DNA from: Anabaena lutea FACHB-196
GTDB lineage: Bacteria; Cyanobacteriota; Cyanobacteriia; Cyanobacteriales; Nostocaceae
NCBI RefSeq assembly: GCF_014698305.1
Contig: NZ_JACJST010000013.1
Location: forward strand, 1 to 64,000
Direction: 5' to 3'
DNA length: 64,000 bases
Shown: one piece after another, positions 30,790 to 39,952 of the stretch
How positions within the stretch are numbered: the first letter of the stretch is position 1
How the letters are laid out: every line of letters begins with the position of its first letter
The notes under the pieces: model-generated
What the model was told of the DNA's origin: nothing
Database searches by the model: none
The model's input: the letters and a program-made list of their open reading frames with translations, nothing else
Made by a program: the position numbers and the translations under genes

Positions 30790-31512
30790 CTAGTTTAGTG
30801 TTGTAGAGTAGGTTGCACTTTGCTTATTAAGCAAACTTGTCTGACCATTTGGTACAGCTTTACCAGGATAGATTTGCTTAGAACCTTTGGGAATGTAAAT
30901 TAAGCCAAGGTCTTGTAGACGATTTGTTAAATTAGAAATTGTGACACCAAGTTCATCTTTCATTGCATAAAGATGTTTCCAATTAGTTAAATCACGTCCT
31001 TTTCGTTTAGCCTGTAGGATCTGTCTAGGCATTAATAGACAACTAGCAAAATACTGTGCTTGCCATTCAATTTTATCTAAGTTATTTTGAACGTTGGCGT
31101 TATTAATTTTAGTTTCTGAAGTACGACACAAAAAAAGCTTTCTAGCATCTTCTATTCCTAGATTTAATTCTAGCTGTTCTGTTAATCCATCAGCTTCATC
31201 TTGATTTATATGCAGCATCCAATGTCCTAGTTCATGAGCAATTGTTGATTCTTCAAATCCTTTGCTGCGGTTGGGAATATTTTCATTAAGCGTAATTTTT
31301 CTTTTTAAAGGTTCAATTCTAGCTACTATCAAACCTTGATTATCAGAAGGTATTGTATCCCAAACTACTCTAATTTCTAGTGCATCAGCAGCACAAGTAG
31401 CCTCAAAAGGCCATCTTGGAGGAATATTTTCTAGCTCCATGATTTTGAAAACTTCATGAGCTTTTTGCTCAATTTCTTCTTTAGAATAAAATTTGTACTT
31501 GAAGATGTTCAC
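30790..31512 (-). CDS. ImmA/IrrE-family zinc metallopeptidase
   Basis: A 240-residue protein with the metalloprotease motif STIAHELGHWMLH (HELGH at 93-97). A third metal ligand is expected in the KIEWQAQYFASCLLMP region. ImmA-type proteases cleave XRE repressors to switch on mobile elements, and IrrE-type proteases switch on DNA-damage responses. The C-terminal ~90 residues (GRDLTNWKHLYAMKDELGVT, IYIPKGSKQIYPGK) are nearly the same as in the next gene, so the two arose by duplication. It has no DNA-binding domain of its own. It lies 45 bp downstream of the XRE-ImmA gene. Confidence 0.9.
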   Translation of the reverse strand: MNIFKYKFYSKEEIEQKAHEVFKIMELENIPPRWPFEATCAADALEIRVVWDTIPSDNQGLIVARIEPLKRKITLNENIPNRSKGFEESTIAHELGHWMLHINQDEADGLTEQLELNLGIEDARKLFLCRTSETKINNANVQNNLDKIEWQAQYFASCLLMPRQILQAKRKGRDLTNWKHLYAMKDELGVTISNLTNRLQDLGLIYIPKGSKQIYPGKAVPNGQTSLLNKQSATYSTTLN

Positions 31513-31557
31513 TTTTTACTCCTCACCTTCTTGATTCATAAATAGTACATTCTTTTG

Positions 31558-32646
31558 CTAAAATTCTGATTCCACTTTACCAGGATATATTTGCTTAGAA
31601 CCTTTAGGGATATAAATCCATCCAAGGTCTTGCAACCGATTGATAAGATTAGAAATCGTGACACCAAGTTCATCTTTGATTACATAAAGATGTTTCCAAT
31701 TAGTTAAATCACGCCCTTTTCGTATTTCTATCAGTATATGACGAGGCATTAGCAGACAACTAGCAAAATACTGGGCTTGCCATTCTATTTTATCAAGCTG
31801 ACTACTAGCAGTATAGTTATCAAGTGGCTCACTAGCACTACGACATAAGAATGAATTATTAGCTTCTTTAATACCAATGTTTATCTCCGTCTGTCCTAAT
31901 AAAATTTCAGTTTCATTTTGTTTAACATGAAGTAACCAATGACCAATTTCGTGAGCAATTGTCGATTCTGCGAAAGCTCCTAGAACTTCTGGAATATCTT
32001 CATTTATCAAAATTGTACGTTCTAAAGGTAAAATCATAGCTATAATCAAACCCCGATCATCAGGGGATATTCGTTCATAACAAATATTCAGATTTAGAAA
32101 GTCACATACCCTAGTAGTATCCATAGGAAATTTAGGGGTATACTGAGGTAAAAGTTGCATACGTCTTAAAACATCATTAGCTATGCACTCAATTTCATCT
32201 TTAGAATAAAAGCGATACGGCTTAACTAAGTTAAGAATTTCCTGAAGTTTTGCCACCTTATTTCTTAGTTCAGCATTTTCTTTTTGTAATCTTACAATTT
32301 GCTCATCTCGTGCCTTTACCAATGAATCAATACCCGGACTTTCCCGCATTCGACGAAATAAAGCGGGCATTTCTTTGTAATTAGCTTTAACCAATTCCTC
32401 AAAAGCTTCCGAGTCATTTTGAGTCATCCGTCCAGCTAGATAGATCAGCTCCTCTGCATTCAGACTTAAATGTTCTGCCAACGAGCGGATCACCTTCTCG
32501 CTGGGTTCAACGTGGTCGTTTTCTAGTTTGGACAAATAGGTATAGTCTACCCCTACCTTTCCAGCTAGTTCGCGTTGACTCAATCCCTTCTTTCTGCGAG
32601 CTTGCCAAATACACCTGCCAAAACTCTGACTCTCTTGTTTATCCAT
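31558..32646 (-). CDS. XRE-family regulator fused to an ImmA/IrrE metallopeptidase domain
   Basis: The N-terminal HTH (about residues 10-70 of the longest frame: ARRKKGLSQRELAGKVGVDY) is followed by a helical linker and coiled coil (about 80-145). An ImmA domain follows, with STIAHEIGHWLLH (HEIGH near 236-240) and QLDKIEWQAQYFASCLLMP. DNA binding and a protease in one chain suggest a self-contained stress-responsive regulator. It is divergent from the Argonaute operon, and palindromes at 32819-32899 are candidate operators. TTG at 32658 or GTG at 32652 could extend it; ATG 32646 (MDKQESQSF) is chosen. No Shine-Dalgarno sequence is clear. Confidence 0.9.
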   Translation of the reverse strand: MDKQESQSFGRCIWQARRKKGLSQRELAGKVGVDYTYLSKLENDHVEPSEKVIRSLAEHLSLNAEELIYLAGRMTQNDSEAFEELVKANYKEMPALFRRMRESPGIDSLVKARDEQIVRLQKENAELRNKVAKLQEILNLVKPYRFYSKDEIECIANDVLRRMQLLPQYTPKFPMDTTRVCDFLNLNICYERISPDDRGLIIAMILPLERTILINEDIPEVLGAFAESTIAHEIGHWLLHVKQNETEILLGQTEINIGIKEANNSFLCRSASEPLDNYTASSQLDKIEWQAQYFASCLLMPRHILIEIRKGRDLTNWKHLYVIKDELGVTISNLINRLQDLGWIYIPKGSKQIYPGKVESEF

Positions 32647-32818
32647 AATCACATTCAACTGCTTGACACAATTCCAGAAGCATACATGATAAGCCTTCTC
32701 TTGGTTTGAGTCATAAGAGGCTGAAAGCTTTGTAGGAAAAGGATTTTCAAGATTTGTTGGGCAATAAATTACCCAAATTTTTCAGCCTTTGAATAACTCA
32801 TAGATAAATAGTATCAGT

Positions 32819-32899
32819 GTTGAATAAATAAATCAACATAAATTTATTATGGGTAGAGTGGTTGACAATTTTTGTACAAGTTGAATAATATAGTTCAAC
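32819..32899. promoter_or_regulatory. Candidate operators between the XRE-ImmA gene and the Argonaute operon
   Basis: Two similar palindromes lie in the divergent region: GTTGA-N9-TCAAC at 32819-32837 and GTTGAA-N8-TTCAAC at 32880-32899. A further half site GTTGAA lies near 32924. Spacing and similarity suggest binding sites for a dimeric HTH protein, most simply the XRE-ImmA regulator. This is an inference from symmetry and position. Confidence 0.55.
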
Positions 32900-32998
32900 A
32901 CCGAACAACTAATATCTTGCCTTGTTGAAATTATATAGCAATTCAGGCAGCTATACTGATGTTTGTTGTGTTATATTTCGTTACACAAGAGCAAAACT

Positions 32999-33220
32999 AT
33001 GAATGCACAATCGTTGAACCCTGATCAACTAAGCTTTTCCATTGGTAGACCTCTACCAGTTCTACTTGAAGAAATTCAAAAATCAAGCCGCAATCCACAA
33101 CTCAGGAAGGCTGCGGAACAGATGCTAGAAGGCTTGCGTACACTGGAAATAGCAACCGAGATTGGTGTATCTAAATCTAAGAGAGCTAATACAGCAATCT
33201 ACGAAATTCTGACCAAGTAA
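32999..33220 (+). CDS. Small helical protein, first gene of the Argonaute operon
   Basis: A 73-residue protein, [13 protein letters not shown] onward, with a predicted helical middle ([20 protein letters not shown]) and a basic SKSKRAN segment. No family is recognised. It lies 37 bp upstream of the nuclease gene on the same strand, so co-transcription is likely. It may be an accessory subunit or a small DNA-binding protein; nothing in the sequence decides. The ATG at 32999 is preferred over a longer frame from 32963. Confidence 0.65.
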   Translation: MNAQSLNPDQLSFSIGRPLPVLLEEIQKSSRNPQLRKAAEQMLEGLRTLEIATEIGVSKSKRANTAIYEILTK

Positions 33221-33257
33221 AACTTTTTTCTCTGCTAAATTCTGGGACTTGACATCA

Positions 33258-34079
33258 ATGAGCCAAAATTGGCTACCATTTGCCAGCTACAACCTTTGGT
33301 TACAGTTTTCCCCACAGATAGGGAAAGAACATTTACACTGTGACATGAAACGAGGTTTTACAAAAGCGCGATCGCGTGAACCTGCGGTTGCAGCAATCTT
33401 GGCAAGTGATAGCACTCCTCAGCAAATTGGATTAGTAGCACAAAAGGGGGTTTACGAATTCCACCAAAACCCCCATCTTTTATACCAAGAAGATGGTGTA
33501 GAACAAATAGCAGAGATTCTGGAATTGCAGAAAGAGTCAGATTTAGTTCAGCAGCGAGCAATTCAGATACTGAAAAATTACCAGCAAAATCCAATTCTTG
33601 CTGAGAAGAGAATTATTAAACTCAGTCGGGGTGATGAAAGTTATCCAGATCCAATTTTGATTAAGCAGGGTAATCAATCTTGGAAATTTTATGCTGCAAT
33701 TGACTGTATTTTTGCGGAAGAAGATGATACTTTGCACATTTTAGATTTCAAAACCGGTCACTCTGATTTTGATTTGCGGCAAGCATATATTTACTTACTA
33801 GCTGCCAGTTATTTGTATCCAGAACAAAAAGCAGTAGCATCTTTTTATAACTTAGAAAGTAGTAAGTGGTCTAAACCTATCAGCGCAACATCTAACACAC
33901 TTAAAGCTTTTCAGATAGAGCTTACTTTAATAGCTCAAAGACATCAAGAACATTTGAGACGCTACCGAGAAAATTCTGCTGATTTCAGTCAAATATTTCC
34001 CCCAAATCCCGGTGTAAGCTGTCGCTACTGTTTATTTAACTCAATCTGTGATTTTAGCATATTAGAGGTTTCTACATGA
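33258..34079 (+). CDS. Cas4-like PD-(D/E)XK nuclease with putative Fe-S cluster
   Basis: A 273-residue nuclease of the RecB/Cas4 group. The core shows [12 protein letters not shown] followed by [12 protein letters not shown] (D-x-K near 163-165), then the [13 protein letters not shown] helix typical of RecB-family motif QxxxY. A Cys at residue 28 (HLHCDMKRG) and a C-terminal [10 protein letters not shown] (C-x2-C-x5-C) make the four-cysteine pattern of the Cas4/AddB 4Fe-4S cluster. Its stop overlaps the Argonaute start as ATGA, so translation is coupled. TTG 33249 is an alternative start. Cas4-like nucleases are known neighbours of prokaryotic Argonautes. Confidence 0.88.
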   Translation: MSQNWLPFASYNLWLQFSPQIGKEHLHCDMKRGFTKARSREPAVAAILASDSTPQQIGLVAQKGVYEFHQNPHLLYQEDGVEQIAEILELQKESDLVQQRAIQILKNYQQNPILAEKRIIKLSRGDESYPDPILIKQGNQSWKFYAAIDCIFAEEDDTLHILDFKTGHSDFDLRQAYIYLLAASYLYPEQKAVASFYNLESSKWSKPISATSNTLKAFQIELTLIAQRHQEHLRRYRENSADFSQIFPPNPGVSCRYCLFNSICDFSILEVST

Positions 34080-36361
34080 CTGCTGTTGTAATTCAATCTC
34101 CCCAAAAAACTAATGTATCCACAATATTTTTGTCGGAACTATTTTTACTAAATATTCCCCAACCTAACTTAATCTGTTTTCGACTGACTCCCAGAGTAGA
34201 TACTGAAATAGGAAATAAGTTGAGTTGGCGATTTAGTCAAAAATTTCCTGATATCATAGTCATTTTTGCAGAGGGTAAATTTTGGGTTTTAGCTAAACCT
34301 GATCAACAAATGCCAAGTTTAGATGAATTGCGAAAAGCTTTAACAGAAATTCAAGAGGAATTAAAAAAAGATATTGGTGATCGTTATTATTCAATCCAAT
34401 GGGTAAGCCAACCACAAATATCTGCTGATATTCTTTCACAACTGGCTATAAGAATATTAAAAGTTAGACGGCCTTTTTCATATCAGTCTATTACATTTAA
34501 CAATAATGTTGAAGTTAGACGTGAAGCAAGATTTTGGTCAGAAACAATTGAAATTCAAAATATTCCACTTCCAGCTATTGCTATAACCGTTCGTAGTCCT
34601 TTTGTATTTAAAGGAAATTTGGCTGAATTTTACGAAAATCATCCTTACAGACAAAATCCTAGAGATTTATTAATTGGTTTAAAAGTTCGAGATATTGAAA
34701 AGGGTAGTTCAGCTACTATTGTAGATATCGAAGGAACTATTGAAGAGCGTGAAGAAGAATTACTCAAGTATAAGCCTGCGTCAACCAGTGAAACTGCCAT
34801 TCGTGAAGCACCAAGAGAACAACCTGTTGTAGTTGTGCAGTTTGGTAAAGATAAAAAGCGATATATTTATGCAATGGCTGCTCTTATTCCCTGTATCACA
34901 GAAGAGACTACTGAAAGATTTGATATAAATTTTGGCGATTTAAAGAAAGAAACTAAAATTCCTTATCAAGACCGACAAATAATTTTAGCTTCCTACAAAC
35001 AAGAAGCTGAACCAGCTTTAAAAATTTATGGATTTGAGTTATCTAAAAAATGTCTAAACAGCAGCAAAAGTAGCAATGGCGCTGAATTATTCTTACCACT
35101 CAATTTTCAACTTGAAGATACTCAACTTCTATTTGGAAAGGACAAATCTGGACAAAATTTTATTGGTCGAAGAGGCGATATACTTAAGGGACTAATAAGA
35201 GGTGGTGTTTACCGTCGTCATCCTCGTTATGAAAATCAATCTATGCCAATTCGTATTACAGTATTAAAAGTAGGCGATTTTCAGGTTAGAGGATCATTTA
35301 TTGGTGAACTTAGACAGCGTTTGGAAAGATATCATTTTGAAACTCTGAAAATAGAACCAGATCAAATAAAAATTGTTTCTATTAGTGGCTTAAGTAATGC
35401 TGAAGTTAGAGTACAAGTAGAAAAAAATATTGATGAATTAGTCATAATTCCTAGTGAAATTGTTTTAGTATTTTTACCACAAACTGATCGGTATGCAGAT
35501 AATAATGATGATGGCAGCTTGTATTCTTTTATTTATTCAAGACTGCTCCGACGTGGAATTGCTAGTCAAGTAATCTACGAAGACACTTTGAACAATCCAA
35601 GTAATTATGGCAATATTCTCAATCAAGTAATTATAGGAATGTTAGCCAAGTTAGGAAATTTACCTTATGTTTTGGCTGAACCTTTAGAGATTGCTGATTA
35701 TTTCATCGGGTTGGATGTTTCCAGAATTGCTAAGAAAAAAACAAATGGGAGTAGAAATGCTTGTGCAAGTGTGCGCCTTTATGATAAGCGAGGAGAGTTT
35801 ATTCGATATCGAATAGAAGATGCTTTTACCGAAGGTGAAATAATTGATAAACAAACACTAGAAAAGTTTCTTCCATCTACTGAATTAAGTCAAAAAACTG
35901 TATTAATTTACCGTGATGGACATTTTTGTGGTGATGAAATAAAGAATTTAAGAGAAAGAGCAAAAGTTATTGGTTCAAAGTTTATTTTGGTGGAGTGTGT
36001 AAAATCTCAGATTCCACGACTATATAACTTTCAGCAGTCAGTAGTGAAAGCACCAAGTAAAGGGTTAGCTCTTCGCTTATCCCCATATGAAGTAATTTTA
36101 GTGACTACTGAAGTGAAGTCTGAAAAAATGGGTTTACCTCAACCGCTGCGTTTAAGGGTTATTCCAGATGCTGATCAAGAACAGCAAGTATCAATAGAAA
36201 GTTTAATAGAAGCTACACTTAAACTAACATTGCTGCATCACGGTGCATTGAAAGAACCGCGCTTACCTGTTCCCCTTTATGGATCTGACAAAATAGCTTA
36301 TCGGCGATTACAAGGAATTGCTCCTGGTACAGTGGATGGCGATCGCCAGTTTTGGCTTTAA
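34076..36361 (+). CDS. Long prokaryotic Argonaute (PIWI-domain protein), catalytically complete by motif
   Basis: A 761-residue Argonaute, predicted to use small guides to cut invading nucleic acid. The N and PAZ-like parts span about 1-430. The MID domain (about 440-535) shows [18 protein letters not shown] and [15 protein letters not shown], where the Arg/Gln/Lys positions fit a 5'-phosphate pocket. The PIWI domain (about 540-761) has D547 in FIGLDVSR, a glutamate finger in EGEIID (E588 by position), D614 in LIYRDGHF and D738 in [12 protein letters not shown], so the DEDD tetrad seems intact. The C-terminus ends in FWL, which packs under the MID/PIWI cleft in the family. It is coupled to a Cas4-like nuclease. 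Guide and target type cannot be read from sequence. Confidence 0.93.
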   Translation: MTAVVIQSPQKTNVSTIFLSELFLLNIPQPNLICFRLTPRVDTEIGNKLSWRFSQKFPDIIVIFAEGKFWVLAKPDQQMPSLDELRKALTEIQEELKKDIGDRYYSIQWVSQPQISADILSQLAIRILKVRRPFSYQSITFNNNVEVRREARFWSETIEIQNIPLPAIAITVRSPFVFKGNLAEFYENHPYRQNPRDLLIGLKVRDIEKGSSATIVDIEGTIEEREEELLKYKPASTSETAIREAPREQPVVVVQFGKDKKRYIYAMAALIPCITEETTERFDINFGDLKKETKIPYQDRQIILASYKQEAEPALKIYGFELSKKCLNSSKSSNGAELFLPLNFQLEDTQLLFGKDKSGQNFIGRRGDILKGLIRGGVYRRHPRYENQSMPIRITVLKVGDFQVRGSFIGELRQRLERYHFETLKIEPDQIKIVSISGLSNAEVRVQVEKNIDELVIIPSEIVLVFLPQTDRYADNNDDGSLYSFIYSRLLRRGIASQVIYEDTLNNPSNYGNILNQVIIGMLAKLGNLPYVLAEPLEIADYFIGLDVSRIAKKKTNGSRNACASVRLYDKRGEFIRYRIEDAFTEGEIIDKQTLEKFLPSTELSQKTVLIYRDGHFCGDEIKNLRERAKVIGSKFILVECVKSQIPRLYNFQQSVVKAPSKGLALRLSPYEVILVTTEVKSEKMGLPQPLRLRVIPDADQEQQVSIESLIEATLKLTLLHHGALKEPRLPVPLYGSDKIAYRRLQGIAPGTVDGDRQFWL

Positions 36362-36935
36362 GATTAACCTAAAATATGATTGTGCTGAGATATCTATTCT
36401 CCTTCAACTAAATAAAACTTCCACATACAACTGTTCACGAATTAGGTTCCAAACTTTTTACATCAATACCTCTCTCCGACAACGGGAGATAAGTACCTCG
36501 GCAAAATTAATTAGACATTTTTCCAAAAAATAGAAATCCCTGGAATCTTGTTCTGTTGCCTGTTAAGAGTTCCCTATTCCTTTCTCAAAATGTACAATTT
36601 ATTTTGCACGACTACTTACTTCTAAACCCCACTTCCCTACTAGAGAAGGGGACAGGGGTTTAGATTTCGAGTGATTTGATGTCTAATATAATACTTTTAA
36701 AATATCCTTTATAAAAATAAACCCAGCAAATCTATATTTGTGCTGTCAATTACTTCATGAATTATTTTTTCAGATATAAAATATATTTCTAAGCAGTTCG
36801 TAACAACAGATAAATATTTTTTAACTAGTTATGTAGCTAAAGCTGCAAAACTAACTTCTTTAAATTCAAGAGACTAATTAAAATTCTTAGCAAGGGACAT
36901 CTACCTAACTATTTTTTACCCTTCTAGGTATTTAT
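36362..36935. other. Intergenic region with a hairpin after the Argonaute gene
   Basis: No gene is seen. CTAAACCCC (36622-36630) pairs with GGGGTTTAG (36655-36663), enclosing a second GGG/CCC stem. This is a common cyanobacterial repeat and may end the Argonaute transcript. A frame at 36318-36533 overlaps the Argonaute gene and is not supported. The rest is AT-rich. Confidence 0.5.
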
Positions 36936-37304
36936 ATGACTTACAGTTCAGAAGAAATGCAACAGATTCTCCAAACAGCTTTTGCTCGTAAGCAGGAGGG
37001 AGAATTTACACAGGAGCAGATTATCGAGATTGCATTAGAACTAGGAGTTTCGTCCGAATCACTGCAAGCTGCTGAAAAAGAATGGTTAATACAGCAAGTA
37101 GAAATGAAAAAACAACAGATATCTAATGCTCAAAAACGTAGAGAATTCAAATCACACCTCATTTCTTTTATTGTGATAAATGGATTTTTAATTTTATTAA
37201 ATCTGTTCACAAGCCCTTCATATTTCTGGGCAATTTATCCCATATTAGGCTGGGGATTAGGTTTGTTACTTCATGCTATAAAGACTTATATGATCGAGTC
37301 TTAA
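36936..37304 (+). CDS. 2TM-domain protein
   Basis: A 122-residue protein. The N-terminal ~50 residues form a helical domain with EEMQQILQTAFARKQEGEFT and IALELGVSSESLQAAEKEW. A C-terminal 2TM domain has two membrane helices (HLISFIVINGFLILLNLF; YFWAIYPILGWGLGLLLHAI). Such proteins are widespread in cyanobacteria, without assigned function. It converges on ndhD. Confidence 0.85.
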   Translation: MTYSSEEMQQILQTAFARKQEGEFTQEQIIEIALELGVSSESLQAAEKEWLIQQVEMKKQQISNAQKRREFKSHLISFIVINGFLILLNLFTSPSYFWAIYPILGWGLGLLLHAIKTYMIES

Positions 37305-37362
37305 TCATAAATAAGATGATCTAACAGTCATCTATCGCTATAATTGCACCTGAAAAAATTAA

Positions 37363-37386
37363 AGGGGTAGTTCTACAACCACCCCT
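37363..37386. terminator. Hairpin between convergent genes
   Basis: AGGGGT (37363-37368) pairs with ACCCCT (37381-37386). It lies between the 2TM gene and ndhD and could terminate either. No long T run is present. Confidence 0.45.
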
Positions 37387-37438
37387 AATATCCCCTCATA
37401 TTTAAGATTTACTAGCAGAACCCTTTTGGGCTTTATAA

Positions 37439-39043
37439 TTACTCAGCTATATTAACTACTTCAGAACTAGCTAATGTTGGTGCTGTAAATATCTGTGAGT
37501 ACAAGCTTGTTGGTTGTTGACGAGCCACAACTGGTAACACTTGACGAGCATGAGCCGCAACTTCTACTGTTTTCACATCATAAGCTTGTGTCACCATCTT
37601 GGGATAGAAACCAATACCGATGATAGGAAGCAATAAACAAGCAGTGATGAACAATTCACGAGGTTTAACATCAGATACTACAGCATCTAAATGCAACTCT
37701 TGGCTTTGCTCACCGTAGAACACTTGACGCAACATTGAAAGTAGATAAATTGGTGTCAAAATCACGCCAACTGCTGACAAGAAGATGACTACAACTTTGA
37801 AATTGGAACTGTAAACATCACTGGTGCCAATACCCAGGAATACCATCAACTCACCGACGAAACCACTCATACCGGGTAAAGCTAGAGAAGCCATTGAACC
37901 GATAGTAAACAGCGCAAAGGTTTTGGGCATTACCTTAGCCATGCCACCCATTTTATCCATCATCAAGGTGTGGGTACGTTCGTAAGTCACACCAGACAAG
38001 AAGAATAAACTAGCTGCAATTAAACCGTGGGAAACCATCTGTAACACAGCACCGCTGATACCGATTTCTGTGTAAGAAGCAATCCCAATTAACACAAACC
38101 CCATGTGGGCAATGGAAGAGTAAGCCAAACGGCGTTTGAGGTTGGTTTGAGCAAAGGCGCAACAAGCACCGTAAACTATGTTAACTACACCTAAGACTGC
38201 TAAGACTGGAGCAAAAACAACGTGGGCATCTGCTAACATTTCGACGTTGAAGCGGATAAGTGCATAACCACCCATCTTCAACAACACACCAGCTAAAATC
38301 ATGGAACCAGGAGCAGATGCTTCACCGTGGGCATCAGGCAACCATGTGTGAAAAGGGAAAATTGGTAGTTTTACACCGTAAGCAATTAAAAAACCTGCAT
38401 ATAGTGCCAGTTCTAAGGCTTGGGGATATTCTTTCATTCCCAATGCTGTCATGTTGAAGGTGACGTTATCACCAGAGAATGCCATTGCAAAACCAGCTAC
38501 GAGAATAAATATAGATGCTGCTGCGGTATAAATAATGAATTTGGTAGCTGCGTAGCGGCGGTTTTTTCCTCCCCAGATGGAAATTAGTAAGTAAACGGGT
38601 ACTAACTCGATTTCCCACATTAAGAAGAACATGAGCAAGTCTTGGGCGAGGAATACGCCTAATTGGGCGCTGTACATCACCAACATCAAGGCATAAAATA
38701 AACGCGGCTTGTTGTCTACTTTCCAAGCCGCGAATATTGCGAGAGTGTTGATTAAGCCTGTTAAAAGTATCAGGGGCATCGATAAACCATCAACCCCCAC
38801 AGCCCAGTTAAAACCAATCTGGGGTATCCAAGCATAGCTTTCTGTGAGTTGCAGGGCTGAACTTTGGAAGTCGTAGCTCTGCCAGATGGCAAAAATCATT
38901 AATGCAAAGTCTGCAAATGCTACTCCTAACCCGTACCAGCGTAAGGTTTTACCGTCTTTATCGGGAATTAAGGGGATGGCTAGAGTGGCCACTAAAGGGA
39001 GAAAAATTATGGCTGACAACCAAGGAAGTTCTATGGCATTCAT
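37439..39043 (-). CDS. ndhD: NAD(P)H-quinone oxidoreductase chain 4, first copy
   Basis: A proton-pumping membrane subunit of the NDH-1 complex used in respiration and cyclic electron flow in thylakoids. About 14 hydrophobic segments are present. Family motifs include [37 protein letters not shown] and [18 protein letters not shown] (the proton-channel Lys/His region). About 534 residues fit the NdhD1/D2 type rather than the shorter CO2-uptake NdhD3/D4, and no ndhF or cup gene is adjacent. The ATG at 39043 (MNAIELPWL) is chosen over TTG 39055. A second, clearly paralogous copy lies at 42254. Confidence 0.94.
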   Translation of the reverse strand: MNAIELPWLSAIIFLPLVATLAIPLIPDKDGKTLRWYGLGVAFADFALMIFAIWQSYDFQSSALQLTESYAWIPQIGFNWAVGVDGLSMPLILLTGLINTLAIFAAWKVDNKPRLFYALMLVMYSAQLGVFLAQDLLMFFLMWEIELVPVYLLISIWGGKNRRYAATKFIIYTAAASIFILVAGFAMAFSGDNVTFNMTALGMKEYPQALELALYAGFLIAYGVKLPIFPFHTWLPDAHGEASAPGSMILAGVLLKMGGYALIRFNVEMLADAHVVFAPVLAVLGVVNIVYGACCAFAQTNLKRRLAYSSIAHMGFVLIGIASYTEIGISGAVLQMVSHGLIAASLFFLSGVTYERTHTLMMDKMGGMAKVMPKTFALFTIGSMASLALPGMSGFVGELMVFLGIGTSDVYSSNFKVVVIFLSAVGVILTPIYLLSMLRQVFYGEQSQELHLDAVVSDVKPRELFITACLLLPIIGIGFYPKMVTQAYDVKTVEVAAHARQVLPVVARQQPTSLYSQIFTAPTLASSEVVNIAE

Positions 39044-39214
39044 CACTTCTGACAATATATTTTTGGTTTTGCTTTTGTTTACATTATATTAAGGAATCGT
39101 TACTTTTGTAAATGTATTTGCTCCTCATATTTGCTATTTTGGGCATTTTTAGTAATAAATACTTACTTAAATGCCTTCGTGTCTATTCTAAAAGCAAAGT
39201 TTTGTAACGTCAAC

Positions 39215-39239
39215 AAAAAAACGGCAACTAATATTGCCG
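39215..39239 (-). terminator. Rho-independent terminator of the coiled-coil gene
   Basis: Read on the minus strand, CGGCAA-TATTAG-TTGCCG (39222-39239) is followed by a run of seven T. It sits 65 bp after the stop of the coiled-coil protein and separates it from ndhD. Confidence 0.85.
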
Positions 39240-39303
39240 CCTTACGTTATAATTCCAAGTTTTTATATGGAATTTATATTTCTACAAAATTGATATCTAG
39301 TCT

Positions 39304-39846
39304 TTACACAACACGGTTGACAATTGTCCACACTTCTCCATCGGAACGGACGTAAGGAACGGAGATGGTTTTAAATCCCGTAATAAAGGGTTTGTAGTAA
39401 ACTTGCCAATACATGGGACTAAGTTCATCAGCACAAGCTTTGAGGAGTTTGATTTCTGTGGCTAGTTCCTGTGCGAGTTGATTAACGTTTTGGGCGTGAA
39501 CTTGAGCAACTTTTTTGGCTTCTTCTAGCTGCTGCTGTTGTTGAGAAATGCGGATGGATAGGGATGAACGCTTTTGTAGATAGCCTTGTTTCTGTTTTTG
39601 TTGCCTCTCTAAAAATGCGATACTTTCGGTTAGGGCTGCGATCGCATCATCAATGCCTTTAAGTTCAGCCGATAATTGCACATTTTCTCTAGCTTGGCGA
39701 CGGTAAGCCTCAACTATTGCCTGAGGTGAATCATTCTCGCCAGACTCTACTTTATTATTAGTCAGTGCATCGCGTTCTTGCTGGAGCGCCTGAATTTGCG
39801 AATTAAGTTCTTTTATCTGTACCTGCATTTGCTCCATATGCTCCAT
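39304..39846 (-). CDS. Coiled-coil protein of unknown function
   Basis: A 180-residue protein. About residues 1-130 form a long coiled coil rich in Gln/Glu/Lys (QIKELNSQIQALQQERDAL, FLERQQKQKQGYLQKR). A short folded tail follows (SPMYWQVYYKPFITGFKTIS). No signal peptide or membrane segment is seen. It lies between thrB and ndhD on the same strand and has its own terminator. The start may be either MEHMEQMQ or the third Met. Confidence 0.7.
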   Translation of the reverse strand: MEHMEQMQVQIKELNSQIQALQQERDALTNNKVESGENDSPQAIVEAYRRQARENVQLSAELKGIDDAIAALTESIAFLERQQKQKQGYLQKRSSLSIRISQQQQQLEEAKKVAQVHAQNVNQLAQELATEIKLLKACADELSPMYWQVYYKPFITGFKTISVPYVRSDGEVWTIVNRVV

Positions 39847-39882
39847 ATATATATCTTGCTAATTTGGTAATTGGTAATTCTC

Positions 39883-39946
39883 CCCATCACCCCATCACCC
39901 CATCACCCCATCACCCCATCACCCCATCACCCCATCCCCATCCCCC
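39883..39946. repeat. Tandem octamer CCCCATCA, about eight copies
   Basis: A nearly perfect octamer array lies between thrB and the coiled-coil gene. It is a short tandemly repeated sequence, without spacers. Confidence 0.9.
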
Positions 39947-39952
39947 TACCTC

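Noticed and set aside
34076-36361. Argonaute as a short, inactive type needing a partner nuclease
   Set aside because: The protein is long, with MID, PIWI and PAZ-like parts, and the PIWI acids are present.
36318-36533. 71-codon frame after the Argonaute gene
   Set aside because: It overlaps the Argonaute 3' end in another frame and has no start signal.
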